Source: Pseudomonas sp. MAG733B
GTDB taxonomy: Bacteria > Pseudomonadota > Gammaproteobacteria > Pseudomonadales > Pseudomonadaceae
Length of the DNA: 64,000 nucleotides
Assembly: GCF_036884845.1 (NCBI RefSeq)
Contig: NZ_CP145732.1
Coordinates: 2,604,001 to 2,668,000 of the forward strand
Reading direction: 5' to 3'
The first letter of the stretch is position 1, and each line of letters starts with the position of its first letter. Under the pieces are notes generated by a model. It was given only the letters and a program-made list of their open reading frames with translations, ran no database searches and was not told where the DNA came from. This document shows, piece after piece, positions 49,571 to 59,470 of the stretch. A program made the translations under genes and the position numbers.

Positions 49571-49645
49571 CTACATCCAATCCATCATGGGCGCGACGGA
49601 GAACCGACGGGACAGCAGGGCAGGTGTTGCGGTAGCTACGGACAT
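49571..49645 (-). pseudogene. dusA': Displaced native 5' end of dusA
   Basis: Read on the minus strand from ATG 49645, this encodes MSVATATPALLSRRFSVAPM followed by MDWM and a stop. RRFSVAPMMDW is identical to the start of the DusA core. It is the original start of the chromosomal dusA cut off by integration; its promoter presumably lies in 49646-49870. Confidence 0.9.
49576..49594. repeat. attR core
   Basis: TCCAATCCATCAT (49576-49588) followed by gGGCGC; identical 13-base core to 3488-3500, located inside the displaced dusA start. Confidence 0.9.
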
Positions 49646-49871
49646 TGGGGATCTGGAATCGGTGAGGCTGGGAGGTGGGGGAGTTTAACAGGATTGGACT
49701 TTTGGGGTTTGGGCGGGTCCAGTGACATTGATCGCGTGATGGATTTCAGAGGCCTTCCTACCTGAACCAACGCTGTCGCCCTGCAAAATTTCATAATCCC
49801 CGCCTGACCAGAGGCCTACGATGAGTGCACAGGATCAAGCCACCGCGCCCCCACCCACAGGAACAATAAAA

Positions 49872-50093
49872 ATGCTCTCAAACCTCATCAAAGTCGCGTT
49901 GATCGCCGGTGCTGTGCTGTTGAGTGCCTGTTCGGGTGTGAGTGCCGATCACCATTATGCGGATGACGCCCAATTGTCGAATGGATTCGGACCGGGGCCG
50001 ACCAATAACAACCCCAATAAACTGAATTTCCATGGCAGTGCGCTCGGCAACAGCTTCGGTGAGTACAGTTCCGGCCTGTTGCACGACGACTGA
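49872..50093 (+). CDS. Small lipoprotein
   Basis: This 73-aa protein has a signal peptide with lipobox (LIAGAVLLSAC, Cys about 17) and a hydrophilic Asn/Gly-rich mature part (GPGPTNNNPNKLNFHGS). ATG 49872 follows AGGA; a longer frame from 49821 lacks a signal. It is the first chromosomal gene after the integrated unit and has a strong terminator downstream. Confidence 0.7.
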   Translation: MLSNLIKVALIAGAVLLSACSGVSADHHYADDAQLSNGFGPGPTNNNPNKLNFHGSALGNSFGEYSSGLLHDD

Positions 50094-50103
50094 CCGAGCC
50101 GAA

Positions 50104-50135
50104 AAAAAGGCGCTCCTGAAGAGGGGCGCCTTTTT
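50104..50135. terminator. Bidirectional terminator
   Basis: AAAAAGGCGC (50104-50113) pairs with GCGCCTTTTT (50126-50135); A-run before and T-run after, so it works for the lipoprotein (plus) and for pheC (minus). Confidence 0.85.
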
Positions 50136-50156
50136 GCTGCTCGCAACAATGTCTCG

Positions 50157-50948
50157 TTATTTAGCTTCAGGCACCGCCAACCACTGCCCCAGCACTTTCT
50201 GGTAGTTACCCGTCACTTTGGCCAAGTGCAGCCACTGATCGACATACAACTTCCAGGTCATGTCATCCCGAGGCAGCAGATAGGCCTTCTCGCCGTATTG
50301 CATGTATTGCGTCGGATTGACTGCGCACAGCCCGGGTTTTTGCTTCTGCTGGTACAGCGCTTCCGACGCATCCGTGATCATCACGTCTGCTTTCTTGTCC
50401 AGCAGCTCCTGAAAAATGGTCACGTTGTCGTGCAGTTGCAATTGCGCCTTGGGCAGGAAGGCGTGGACGAAGGCTTCATTGGTGCCGCCGGCCGGTTCGA
50501 CCAGGCGTACCGAGGGTTGGTTGATCTGGTCGATGGTCTGGTACAGCGCCTGGTTTTCGCAACGCACCAGCGGAATTTTGCCGTCTACGTCCAGGGTGGT
50601 GCTGAAGAACGCCTTTTTCTGCCGTTCCAGAGTGACCGAGATGCCGCCCATAGCGATGTCACACTTGCCCGCGAGCATGTCGGGCATCAGGGTTTTCCAG
50701 GTGGTCGGCACCCATTCCACCTTGACGCCCAGACTGTCGGCCAAGGCGCGGGCCATCGAGATATCGATGCCGGAATATTCGCCGTCTTCGGCTTTGAAGG
50801 TGTAGGGCTTGTAGTCACCCGTGGTGCAAACGCGCAGTTGACCTTGTTGAATGACACTGTCCAGATGCGAAAGGCTTTCCTGAGCCTGGGCGCCAAACGA
50901 CAGGGCGAGCAGGCCGCCGAGCATCAATGTGCTTCTGATTTTTTTCAT
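50157..50948 (-). CDS. pheC: Periplasmic cyclohexadienyl dehydratase (PheC-like)
   Basis: This 263-aa secreted protein has a signal peptide (cleavage after about residue 23, SFGAQAQ) and the periplasmic solute-binding fold. LRVCTTGDYKPYTFKAEDGE, GISVTLERQKKAFFSTTL and EKAYLLPRDD closely match Pseudomonas PheC, which converts prephenate or arogenate to phenylpyruvate or phenylalanine. A general amino-acid-binding protein is the alternative. It is monocistronic and ends at the terminator. Confidence 0.8.
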   Translation of the reverse strand: MKKIRSTLMLGGLLALSFGAQAQESLSHLDSVIQQGQLRVCTTGDYKPYTFKAEDGEYSGIDISMARALADSLGVKVEWVPTTWKTLMPDMLAGKCDIAMGGISVTLERQKKAFFSTTLDVDGKIPLVRCENQALYQTIDQINQPSVRLVEPAGGTNEAFVHAFLPKAQLQLHDNVTIFQELLDKKADVMITDASEALYQQKQKPGLCAVNPTQYMQYGEKAYLLPRDDMTWKLYVDQWLHLAKVTGNYQKVLGQWLAVPEAK

Positions 50949-51028
50949 TGTTATCGGGCTTTTGTGATGGAGTGGCTTGGAGGAGGGAGTGTAGTGAAAA
51001 CTTTCAGGGACTCAAAAGAGAGCGAGCA

Positions 51029-51952
51029 CTACTGTCCGTCCATCTCCGGACTTAGTGTCCCCAGCCACGCCACCAATCCGACAATCAAAACCGCTGCAAC
51101 CAGTTCCATCATCACGCTGCGACGTAACGCATTTGCCGCGACTCGGTGTTGACCATCGCGCAATGATCGCTCCAGAAACGGTCCCAAGTGGAAGCGATTC
51201 AGCGCGGCGAGTACGAGCATGCCGGCAAACAGCGCGACTTTGATAAATAGCAAGATGCCGTAGGAACTGAGAAAGACTTCGTCGACTTTCGGCCCGGCGA
51301 TGAAGAGGTAGTTCACAACTCCGGTCACTGCGATGACCGCCACAATCAGTGCGCCCACTGTTTCAAACCGGCTGGCGGCACGGGCCAACAGACGGATGTG
51401 CTTTTCGGTTTGCAAGACGTTGGTTTGTGACATCAAGGCAAACGCGACCAGCGCACCCAGCCAGGCGCCCGCGGCCAGCAGGTGCAAAATGTCCGCGGTG
51501 AAATGCCAGATGCCTTCATCCATTGCACCATGGCCAGTCCACGCCAGAGAGGCGAGGGCGACACCGCCTGCAAGCACCGTCAGCGCCAAACCAGCAGTCG
51601 GTGCGCGAGGGTGCATCAGCATCGCCAGACCGGCGACGAGCAGCGCGATGATCCGAATCGTCCAGGCCGAGCCTGCGTCCGTTTCCGACACCATCATTTC
51701 AATATGCGGACCCAGCTCGGCAAGGTTCGACTCGCCGCTCATGTTGCTGACCATCAGCAGCATGCCAACGACGGAAAGCACCGTTGCGAGCACGGTCATC
51801 GCCACCAGCAATGATCGAAACGGCAGCACCACCCCTGAAACCCGCTCCTGCCCTCTGAGGCTGTACAGCCCAAACAACGCCACGCCAAACAACAGCATCA
51901 AATCCACATACAACGCAAATCGCAGGACGATGTTGGCCGAGTCGCTCATCAC
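51029..51952 (-). CDS. copD: Copper resistance protein CopD
   Basis: This 307-aa inner-membrane protein has eight or so hydrophobic segments and the CopD layout, with WTGHGAMDEGIWHFTADILH carrying conserved histidines. It takes part in copper transfer across the inner membrane. It directly follows CopC (minus strand), the last gene of copABCD. Confidence 0.88.
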   Translation of the reverse strand: MMSDSANIVLRFALYVDLMLLFGVALFGLYSLRGQERVSGVVLPFRSLLVAMTVLATVLSVVGMLLMVSNMSGESNLAELGPHIEMMVSETDAGSAWTIRIIALLVAGLAMLMHPRAPTAGLALTVLAGGVALASLAWTGHGAMDEGIWHFTADILHLLAAGAWLGALVAFALMSQTNVLQTEKHIRLLARAASRFETVGALIVAVIAVTGVVNYLFIAGPKVDEVFLSSYGILLFIKVALFAGMLVLAALNRFHLGPFLERSLRDGQHRVAANALRRSVMMELVAAVLIVGLVAWLGTLSPEMDGQ

Positions 51953-52336
51953 TCACTTCACTTTGAAAGTAACGTTGCCGGTGATCGGGTGGGTGTCCGA
52001 CGACACGGCGCGCCACTCCACTTTGTAGGTGCCGGCGGGCAGAGGCGATAGCGGGGTGATGAGCATGGTTTTCGGGTCGCTGCCGCCGCTGACTTTGGCT
52101 TTCATGGGCATGGGCGAGTGGGCCATGCCGGGCATTTCGGTCATGACCAGTTTTGCGCCGGAAAATTGCGTCACCAGGTTTTCGGAAAAGTGCAGTTCGA
52201 TGGTGCCCGGTGCTGCACCCTGCGCACCTTCGGTGGGGTTGGAGGACAGCAGCTTCGGATGGGCTTGAGCGAGACCGCTCAGCAGCAGCCCGGTAGACAA
52301 CAACACAGCTATAACCGTGATTTTGATGGTGCGCAT
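51953..52336 (-). CDS. copC: Periplasmic copper-binding protein CopC
   Basis: This 127-aa protein has a signal peptide (LLLSGLAQAHPKL) that leaves an N-terminal His after cleavage, one of the copper ligands of CopC. The Met-rich copper site is seen in MTEMPGMAHSPMPMK, and the C-terminal SDTHPITG is typical. ATG 52336 has AAGAGG upstream. It abuts copD. Confidence 0.9.
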   Translation of the reverse strand: MRTIKITVIAVLLSTGLLLSGLAQAHPKLLSSNPTEGAQGAAPGTIELHFSENLVTQFSGAKLVMTEMPGMAHSPMPMKAKVSGGSDPKTMLITPLSPLPAGTYKVEWRAVSSDTHPITGNVTFKVK

Positions 52337-52390
52337 GCAAGACCTCTTGCCGCTCAATGCGGCTGTTTTTTAGTGTTTGGGTTAGCGGGT

Positions 52391-53275
52391 TCAGAACCAC
52401 ATTCGCACGCCGAGAACCAGGCGCGCTTCGCTGCGGTCCTCGCCTTCTGCGGCGGCGTAATCGGCGGTTTTGCCGTAGGTGCGGTTCCAGGTCACGCCAA
52501 TGTACGGCGCAAATTCCCGGCGGATTTCGTAGCGCAGGCGCAGGCCGGCTTCGCTGTTGGACAGGCCGGAGCCGATCCCCCGTTGTGGATCGTTTTTGCC
52601 GTAGAAGTTGAGCTCGGCGGTGGGCTGCAGGATGAGTCGGTTGGTCAGCAGGATGTCGTAGTCACCCTCCAGTCGCGCAGCGCTCTGGCCCCCTTCGCCG
52701 ATGAAGGCCGTGGCCTCGGCTTCGAAGTTGTACAGCGCCATGCCTTGCACGCCGAGCGCCGCCCAGGTTTGCGGTGCGCCGGGTTTGAAGTCCTGACGTA
52801 TGCCGCTGACCACGTCCCACCATGGGCTGATTGCGTGGCCCCACAGAGCCTGGATTTCGGCGTCTTCAGTCTTGCCGTTGGTGCGCTCGCCTTCGGAGCG
52901 CATCCACAGGCGATCGATGTCGCCGCCGATCCAGCCGGACAAATCCCAGGCCAGGGTGCTGCCGTCGTCGGCGTCCTGCCATTCGAGTTTGTCGGCGAGG
53001 AAGAATGAGTTGAGTGCGCTGTCATGCACACGATGCCCGGCCGGGTCGACATACACCGCGGCTCGGTCCGCATGGGTCAATGGGGGAATTGGCGTACGAC
53101 TTTCAGTCGGCGCCGCGGGCTGCATCTGGCCTTCGTCCATGCTTTGCATCTGGCCATGGTCCATTCCAGTCATCTGGCTGTGATCCATGCCCTGCATGTC
53201 GTCAGTGGCTGCGATGGCGAAAGAAAACGGCAGGCCGGTGAGGAGGGCCATGGCAAAAGGGGTGAGTCTGATCAT
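52391..53275 (-). CDS. copB: Outer-membrane copper resistance protein CopB
   Basis: This 294-aa protein has a signal peptide, a Met/His-rich copper-binding segment ([20 protein letters not shown]) and an outer-membrane beta-barrel C-terminal domain ending in aromatic Phe (LVLGVRMWF). [10 protein letters not shown] and [15 protein letters not shown] are CopB features. ATG 53275 follows GAGG. It is second in the operon. Confidence 0.92.
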   Translation of the reverse strand: MIRLTPFAMALLTGLPFSFAIAATDDMQGMDHSQMTGMDHGQMQSMDEGQMQPAAPTESRTPIPPLTHADRAAVYVDPAGHRVHDSALNSFFLADKLEWQDADDGSTLAWDLSGWIGGDIDRLWMRSEGERTNGKTEDAEIQALWGHAISPWWDVVSGIRQDFKPGAPQTWAALGVQGMALYNFEAEATAFIGEGGQSAARLEGDYDILLTNRLILQPTAELNFYGKNDPQRGIGSGLSNSEAGLRLRYEIRREFAPYIGVTWNRTYGKTADYAAAEGEDRSEARLVLGVRMWF

Positions 53276-53285
53276 GGTTGGCGCC

Positions 53286-54983
53286 TCATTCTTCCACGCG
53301 AACTTCACGGAACATGCCCATTTCCATGTGGTACAGGAGATGGCAGTGATAGGCCCAGCGACCGAGCGCGTCGGCGGTAACCCGATAACTGCGGCGCGAG
53401 CCCGGTGGCATGTCGATGGTGTGTTTGCGCACCATGAAGTCGCCGTTCTCGTCTTCGAGATCGCTCCACATGCCGTGCAGATGAATGGGGTGCGTCATCA
53501 TCGTGTCGTTCACCAGCACCACGCGGACGCGCTCGCCATACTTGAGGCGCAGCGGCTCGGCGTCGGAGAACTTAATGCCGTTGAACGACCAGGCGAATTT
53601 CTCCATGTGGCCGGTGAGGTGCAGTTCGAGTGTGCGGCCCGGTTCGCGACCGTCCGGGTCGTCGAAGGTGCTGCGCAGGTCGGAGTAGGTCAGAACTCGG
53701 CGGCCGTTGTTGCGCAGGCCGAGGCCGGGGTCGTCGAGTTTGGGTGAGGTGGACATGGCTTGCATGTCTACCAGCGGGTTGTCGTTTTCCGAATCGGGAT
53801 GGGACTGCATGCCGGGCATGGTCATGTTGCTATGGTCCATGCCGGCCATGCTGCCGTGATCCATGCCGCCCATACCCATGTCATCCATGGTGACCAGCGG
53901 ACGCGGGTCCAGCGGTGGCACTGGCGCCGACAATCCGGATCCCAACGCGAGAGTGCCGCGGGCATAACCGGTGCGGTCCATCGTTTGGGCGAACAGGGTG
54001 TAAGCCGCTTCACTAGGCTCGACAATCACGTCGAAGGTTTCCGCCACGGCGATTCGGAATTCGTCGACGCTCACCGGTTTGACGTGCAGGCCATCGGCGG
54101 CGACCACGGTCATTTTCAGGCCCGGAATGCGCACATCGAAGTAAGTCATGGCCGAGCCGTTGATGAAGCGCAGACGCAGCTTTTCACCGGGGCGGAACAC
54201 GCCGGTCCAGTTGGCGTCCGGCGCCTGGCCGTTCATCAAGTAGGTGTAGGTGGCGCCGCTGACATCGGCCAGGTCGGTGGGATTCATCTTCATTTCTGCC
54301 CACATCTTGCGATCAGCCACTGTCGCGCCCCAGCCTTTCTCGCTGACGTCGTCGATGAAATCGCCCACGGTGCGCTTGTTGTAGTTGTAGTAATCGGACT
54401 GTTTTTTCAGGGTCTTCATCAGGCTGGCCGGATCTTCGTCGGTCCAGTCGGTGAGCATCACCACGTACTCGCGGTCGTACTGGAACGGCTCCGGTTCCCT
54501 GGCGTCGATCACCAGCGGCCCGTAGACGCCGGCCTGTTCCTGCAACCCCGAATGGCTGTGATACCAGTAGGTGCCGTTTTGCCGGACCTTGAATTGGTAG
54601 ACGTACTGGCCGCCCGGCTCGATGCCTTGGAAACTCAAGCCCGGAACACCGTCCATGTTTGCCGGCAGCAGAATGCCGTGCCAGTGAATGGAGGTGCTGT
54701 CCTTGAGTGCGTTCTTTACCCGCAGCGTGACGGTGTCACCTTCGCGCCAGCGCAGGAGCGGGCCGGGAAGGCTGCCATTGATGGTCATCGCAGTGCGTGG
54801 TTTACCGGTGAAGTTGACCGGGGTTTCACCGATGAACAGCTCGAAGTCGCTGCCCGTCAGCACTTGCGGTTGGCCGGGGCTGTTGACGGCCCAGACCGGC
54901 GGTCGCCATAACCCGAGGCCGCCCAGCAAGCCGCCGGCGGCCAGGCCTTTGACGAAGGTGCGTCGTGAAGTGTTGGAGTGCAT
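53286..54983 (-). CDS. copA: Multicopper oxidase CopA
   Basis: This 565-aa periplasmic oxidase has a Tat signal ([13 protein letters not shown]), type-1/2/3 copper motifs ([22 protein letters not shown] and [13 protein letters not shown]) and an internal Met-rich stretch ([19 protein letters not shown]). It oxidises and sequesters copper. First gene of copABCD; transcription starts from 54984-55090, where TTTTGACAGG stands near a possible copper-response box. Confidence 0.94.
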   Translation of the reverse strand: MHSNTSRRTFVKGLAAGGLLGGLGLWRPPVWAVNSPGQPQVLTGSDFELFIGETPVNFTGKPRTAMTINGSLPGPLLRWREGDTVTLRVKNALKDSTSIHWHGILLPANMDGVPGLSFQGIEPGGQYVYQFKVRQNGTYWYHSHSGLQEQAGVYGPLVIDAREPEPFQYDREYVVMLTDWTDEDPASLMKTLKKQSDYYNYNKRTVGDFIDDVSEKGWGATVADRKMWAEMKMNPTDLADVSGATYTYLMNGQAPDANWTGVFRPGEKLRLRFINGSAMTYFDVRIPGLKMTVVAADGLHVKPVSVDEFRIAVAETFDVIVEPSEAAYTLFAQTMDRTGYARGTLALGSGLSAPVPPLDPRPLVTMDDMGMGGMDHGSMAGMDHSNMTMPGMQSHPDSENDNPLVDMQAMSTSPKLDDPGLGLRNNGRRVLTYSDLRSTFDDPDGREPGRTLELHLTGHMEKFAWSFNGIKFSDAEPLRLKYGERVRVVLVNDTMMTHPIHLHGMWSDLEDENGDFMVRKHTIDMPPGSRRSYRVTADALGRWAYHCHLLYHMEMGMFREVRVEE

Positions 54984-55090
54984 GCCGATTATCCCGTCCG
55001 TCAGCCTGGTGAACTTGTCGACGAGGCTAACGGGCGGTGGCTTTCAGCAGGCTGAGGCGGGGATTACAGTTTTGACAGGTAGGGCGGTGA

Positions 55091-55795
55091 TTACTGGCGT
55101 TTAGTAGGCTTATCGGACGACGCCACGGTGCCGCCACCGCAATTAATGTACGAAGACGACTTCAGCCAGCGCTGATCCGGATAGTAGGAAAACAGCAGTT
55201 GGCCATCCTTCATCGAGTCGATCAGGCGATGAGCAATCGCCGGCCGGACCGCCGGGCAGCCGAGGCTTCTGCCGATACGGCCGTTGGCGCGGGCGAGGAC
55301 GGGACTGACGTACGGTGCACCGTGAATGACGATTGCCCGGTCAAAAGCGTTATCGTTGAAGCCCGGCTCCAGGCCTTCCATGCGCAATGAATAGCCGTTC
55401 TGGCCGCGGTAGCTTTCTTGCGTGCGGAACAAACCGATACTGGTGGCGAAACTTTCGTTCTGGTTGGAGAACCAGGTGGCCATGTTTTCGCCGCTGTTGC
55501 GGCCATGGGCGACGAGTTCGTGAAAGAGCAATTTGCGCTTTTTCAGGTCGAAAACCCACAGCCGTTGTTCAGTCGAGGGCAGGGAATAATCGATCACTGC
55601 TAGTCTCTGTGCCGGGACTGCGCCTTGGGCGCGAGTGCACTGGGTGGCGCGTACAGCCAGGGCGATGACTTTTGCATTGGCTTTTGGAGCGGCTTTGGCC
55701 AGCGCGACTTCCAGCGAATCGGCGTACGCTGCGGGTATGCAGACCGACGTCAACAGCAGCGCTGTAAGTAGAAAGCCAAAGCGTTGTAACGGCAT
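55091..55795 (-). CDS. L,D-transpeptidase catalytic-domain protein (YkuD_2-like)
   Basis: This 234-aa exported protein has a signal peptide (residues about 1-25) and the active-site region IVIHGAPYVSPV...GRSLGCPAV with the catalytic cysteine and histidine of YkuD-type domains. It should act on cell-wall peptide cross-links or lipoprotein attachment. It is divergent from the larger L,D-transpeptidase at 55880. Confidence 0.85.
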   Translation of the reverse strand: MPLQRFGFLLTALLLTSVCIPAAYADSLEVALAKAAPKANAKVIALAVRATQCTRAQGAVPAQRLAVIDYSLPSTEQRLWVFDLKKRKLLFHELVAHGRNSGENMATWFSNQNESFATSIGLFRTQESYRGQNGYSLRMEGLEPGFNDNAFDRAIVIHGAPYVSPVLARANGRIGRSLGCPAVRPAIAHRLIDSMKDGQLLFSYYPDQRWLKSSSYINCGGGTVASSDKPTKRQ

Positions 55796-55879
55796 AAGGT
55801 AAGTCTCATCAGGAATATATCGAGTCTAGCAGCGAGTGGAACGCTAGCCTTTTGATTTGCGGGAGATTAAGGATTATCC

Positions 55880-57631
55880 ATGGGGCAATTAACAAGGTTA
55901 TTCGTCATAAGCCGCGTATTTTTTATGGTCTTTCTGATCAGCGGCACTGCTTTTGGTGAAAGTTCGCCGATTGTGCCGGTATCTCCTGAAACGACCGTTT
56001 TGTCGGCAGCGCCAGATGATGTCGTGGGCCAGGCGATCCAGGCAGTACTGGAACCGCTGAAATCGGCGTTTCCACCGTTGCTCACTGCGCGCAAGCATCA
56101 GCGGGTGGATATCAGCCGGGTGGTCATGGATTTTTACTCGCACCGTAATTATCGCGCGGCGTGGACCAACGGACGCGATGTCACCCAGTTGCTCAAAAGC
56201 CTGAATGACACGCAAATCGATGGCCTGATCCCTGAGGACTATCGGATTGACGAACTGGCCCAGGCGCAATTGGCGATGCAGGCCACCGCGCCGACACCGA
56301 CGCAATCGGCAGCCTTCGATATCGCGCTGACCCGCACCTACATCACTGCGCTGCTGCAATTAAGACGCGGCAAAGTCGATCCGTCGCGACTGGATTTTCA
56401 TTGGAATTTCGACCCGGTCGGCGTTGACCCCCGTGAGGACGTGAACAGTTTCTTTACCGCGCTCGACGATCACGACGTGGCACGCGGGTTCGCTCAGGCA
56501 CCGCCGCAGGAAGCGGTTTACCGCAGCATGCGAGAGGCTTTGGCGCAGTTGCGTCAGGTGCGCGATGCCGGCGGTTGGCCGAAAGTTACCGAAGGGCAGT
56601 CGCTCAAGCCGGGAATGACCGGGACGGCGGTTGTGCAATTGCGTGCCCGTTTGACGGCCGGTGGCTATCTGGTCACTTCAAATAGCAAACGAAACGATTA
56701 CGACGACAGTGTCATCGCGGCAGTGAAGAAGTATCAGACCGAGCAATACCTTGGCGCGGATGGCGTGGCGGGCGCGGCTACTCTGGCGGCGTTGAATGTG
56801 CCCGTTGAAGCGCGGATCGACCAGGTCCGGGTGAACATGGAGCGGGCGCGTTGGCTGCTTTACAAACTCCAGGGCACTTTTGTCGTGGTCGACATCGCCG
56901 GGTACAAGGTTGCGCTGTATCGCGACGGTCAGCCGATCTGGCGTTCCCGGGTGCAGGTCGGCAAGCCGTTTCGCAGTACGCCGGTGTTTCAGTCCGAAAT
57001 TACCTACATCACCTTCAACCCCACCTGGACCGTGCCGCCGACGATTCTGGTCAAGGACATGCTGCCCAAGATTCAACAGAACCCGGACTACCTGGCCGCC
57101 AACCGGATCAGAGCCCTGGACCGCGAAGGACATGTGCTCGATCCATCGGGCATCGACTGGTACAACGCGCGCGGCATCACGCTGCGTCAGGATGCCGGCC
57201 CCGAGAACTCGTTAGGTCAGGTGGTCATTCGTTTCCCCAACGACTATGCGATTTATCTGCACGACACGCCGCACCGCGAGTTGTTCGCCAAGTCCATGCG
57301 CGCCACCAGTTCCGGGTGCATCCGGGTAGAAAATCCGCTGCAGTTAGTCGAGCTGTTGTTCAACGACCCGGTGCGCTGGAACAGCGAGGGCATTCAAAAG
57401 CAGTTGGCCAATGGCAAGACCGAAAACATCAAACTTCCGGTCAAGATTCCGGTGCTGCTGGCATACTGGACAGTCGACTTGAGCAAAGAGGGGCGGGTGA
57501 CGTTCAAGCCTGACGTTTACGGCTACGATTCTCCGGTACTGCGACAGTTGAACTTGCCTTCAAAACTGCCCGCATTGGAATTGCCGGGGGGAGAAAGCAC
57601 GCTGGTCGTAACAGGACAGAGCAAACCATAG
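55880..57631 (+). CDS. L,D-transpeptidase, YcbB/LdtD type
   Basis: This 583-aa protein has an N-terminal signal/anchor, a scaffold domain, a peptidoglycan-binding domain (about 240-315, PGMTGTAVVQLRARLTAGGY) and a YkuD catalytic domain with IYLHDTPHRELFAKSMRATS followed by SGCIRVENP (His and Cys of the active site). It forms 3-3 cross-links in peptidoglycan. It is divergent from the smaller transpeptidase gene, so the pair may be co-regulated. Confidence 0.9.
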   Translation: MGQLTRLFVISRVFFMVFLISGTAFGESSPIVPVSPETTVLSAAPDDVVGQAIQAVLEPLKSAFPPLLTARKHQRVDISRVVMDFYSHRNYRAAWTNGRDVTQLLKSLNDTQIDGLIPEDYRIDELAQAQLAMQATAPTPTQSAAFDIALTRTYITALLQLRRGKVDPSRLDFHWNFDPVGVDPREDVNSFFTALDDHDVARGFAQAPPQEAVYRSMREALAQLRQVRDAGGWPKVTEGQSLKPGMTGTAVVQLRARLTAGGYLVTSNSKRNDYDDSVIAAVKKYQTEQYLGADGVAGAATLAALNVPVEARIDQVRVNMERARWLLYKLQGTFVVVDIAGYKVALYRDGQPIWRSRVQVGKPFRSTPVFQSEITYITFNPTWTVPPTILVKDMLPKIQQNPDYLAANRIRALDREGHVLDPSGIDWYNARGITLRQDAGPENSLGQVVIRFPNDYAIYLHDTPHRELFAKSMRATSSGCIRVENPLQLVELLFNDPVRWNSEGIQKQLANGKTENIKLPVKIPVLLAYWTVDLSKEGRVTFKPDVYGYDSPVLRQLNLPSKLPALELPGGESTLVVTGQSKP

Positions 57632-57726
57632 CAAGGGAGAGGCGGAATGCGTTTTCAGAGCAAAACTATTGTTCTGGAAACGGGTCAGAGATCATCGATC
57701 GACCGACATGGATAGGGAATTCATTA

Positions 57727-58515
57727 ATGGATGTTGCGCAGAGAAAAGCACCACTCACTACCGGGCCACTTCAAGTGCGAGACCTGGATGATTGTCGCAA
57801 CTCTCAAAAAGGTTCAGTGCTGATCATTGCCTCGGGGGCTTCCGCCAAAGACTTTCCGCTGCACAAGTACGCAGACGTTCCAATGATTACCATGAACGGT
57901 GCCATTTCGAAATTTATCGGGACAGGCATCAGTCCGTTTTTTTATGTGTGCACCGATCAGGGTTTTTCCGAGCAGCAACCCGAACTCTTTACAAGAGCCA
58001 TGCACCTGAGTGAGCGAGTGGCGTTGTGGGAAAATCATATCTGGCACACTTCGTTCAAGCCTCAGGGGGATCTGTATTTTTTGAGGCGAGCACCCAGACT
58101 TTCCTGGCGTGACCTGTTCAGGACGGATAAAGAACTGGTGAGAAATCGCAAGATCGGCAATGGTCGCAACAAAACCCTTGGCTTCAGCAAGAACCTCAAA
58201 CGCGGCTTTTTTGATGCGCGCACGGTGGCCTACCTGGCCATACAGCTTGCCTATCACTTGGGGTTTACCAAGGTGTTTCTGGTCGGTGTCGATCTGGACC
58301 CATCGGTGAGTCGCTTTTACGAAACACCCGGGACGTTCATTTCTCCCTGCGTACTCGACGATCATTTTCAAACGAGAATCCTGCCGTCTTTCGCGATCCT
58401 GGCGAAAAGCGTCGTGAATGCGGATTTTCGGGTTTACAACGTGTCCCATACTTCGAAGATTCCTGTCGAACTCGTCCCACGCGTGACGCTGGATGAACTC
58501 GAGCGGCTGATCTGA
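57727..58515 (+). CDS. Unknown protein, possibly LPS/surface-polysaccharide related
   Basis: This 262-aa protein has a Rossmann-like start (SVLIIASGASAKDFPLHKYA) similar to DUF115/MptE-like or sialyltransferase-type folds, then VPMITMNGAISKF, DARTVAYLAIQLAYHLGFTK and VFLVGVDLD. Such proteins often modify surface polysaccharide. No signal peptide. Its stop is 3 bases from the convergent LysR gene. The functional link is weak. Confidence 0.5.
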   Translation: MDVAQRKAPLTTGPLQVRDLDDCRNSQKGSVLIIASGASAKDFPLHKYADVPMITMNGAISKFIGTGISPFFYVCTDQGFSEQQPELFTRAMHLSERVALWENHIWHTSFKPQGDLYFLRRAPRLSWRDLFRTDKELVRNRKIGNGRNKTLGFSKNLKRGFFDARTVAYLAIQLAYHLGFTKVFLVGVDLDPSVSRFYETPGTFISPCVLDDHFQTRILPSFAILAKSVVNADFRVYNVSHTSKIPVELVPRVTLDELERLI

Positions 58516-58518
58516 CAA

Positions 58519-59361
58519 TCAATCCTGGCTCAACTCCACCCGCAGAAACTCCACCAACGCCCGTTGCAACCCGCTCAGTGCGCCCTCGCGGCTGATCAGT
58601 GCCACCTCTGTGGGTGGCAATGGCGGCAGGTCGGTACAAATGCGGTGCTCGGGCAGCACCGCCGAAGCAGGTAACACCGAAACGCCCAGTCCGCAGGCCA
58701 CCGCCGCTTGAATGCCGGTCAGGCTGTGACTGCCAAACGCGACCCGCCACGGCCTTTGCGCCACGTCCAGCAGGCGGATGGCCCTTTGTCGATAAATGCA
58801 GCCTTGAGGAAACAGCGCCAGCGGCAACACGCCGTTGGCCGGGGCGGTCTGTGCACCTTTGACCCACACCAGCGCTTCCGGCCATGCGGCCCAACACGGG
58901 CCGCTGTCCGGCTCGCGTTTGACCAGCGCAATGTCGATGTCACCGCTGGCGAGTTTCTGCTTGAGGTCGGTACTCATGCCGCTGACGGTCTCCAGGCGTG
59001 CCTGGGGTTTTTCGCGGTTGAAGCCGGCGAGGATCATCGCCATGCGCCGGGCGTCGAAATCTTCCGGCACGCCGATGCGCAGAATTTCCAGGTCGACGTC
59101 GCTGGCCAGCGCTTCTACGGCCTCCGAGGACAACGCCAGCAAGCGACGCGCATAGTGAATCAGCATTTCGCCGTGCTCGGTGAGGCTGATGTTTTGCCCC
59201 GTGCGATCGCGCATCAGCAATGAATGCCCGACCAGTTCTTCGAGTTTGCGCACCTGTTGGCTCACGGTGGATTGAGTCCGGTGCACGCGCTCGGCCGCGC
59301 GGGTAAAGCTGCCTTCATCGACCACACAGACGAAGGTTTTGAGCAGTTCGAGATCGAGCAT
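58519..59361 (-). CDS. LysR-type transcriptional regulator
   Basis: This 280-aa regulator has the N-terminal winged helix-turn-helix (LELLKTFVCVVDEGSFTRAA, RVHRTQSTVSQQVRKLEELV) and a C-terminal effector-binding domain. It is divergent from the HAD gene at 59471, the classical arrangement for control of that operon. ATG 59361 (AAAGGTG upstream) is preferred over GTG 59370. Confidence 0.93.
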   Translation of the reverse strand: MLDLELLKTFVCVVDEGSFTRAAERVHRTQSTVSQQVRKLEELVGHSLLMRDRTGQNISLTEHGEMLIHYARRLLALSSEAVEALASDVDLEILRIGVPEDFDARRMAMILAGFNREKPQARLETVSGMSTDLKQKLASGDIDIALVKREPDSGPCWAAWPEALVWVKGAQTAPANGVLPLALFPQGCIYRQRAIRLLDVAQRPWRVAFGSHSLTGIQAAVACGLGVSVLPASAVLPEHRICTDLPPLPPTEVALISREGALSGLQRALVEFLRVELSQD

Positions 59362-59470
59362 CGCGGGCACCTTTGATATTCGTTTTGCAACTGACGATTC
59401 TGTACTAATTTAATTTCACACTATCACTGTTGAGGCTTAACCTGAAAGCCACCCTTCAGAGGATTCCGCC

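Larger units (their letters stand above)
3488..49594. mobile_element. Integrated prophage plus cargo (about 46.1 kb) in the 5' end of dusA
   Basis: The left boundary is the core inside the intact dusA (3488-3506). The right boundary is the same core inside a displaced dusA 5' fragment (49576-49594). Between them lie an integrase at the left end, immunity, replication, head, tail and lysis modules up to about 39 kb, and about 10 kb of accessory genes to 49.4 kb. The head module is lambda-like and the tail is P2-like and contractile, so the phage is a mosaic myovirus-type temperate phage. No structural or replication gene is visibly broken, so it may be inducible. Whether the 39-49.5 kb cargo is part of the phage or a second element is not fully settled; the shared integrase arm motif favours one unit. 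Confidence 0.9.
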
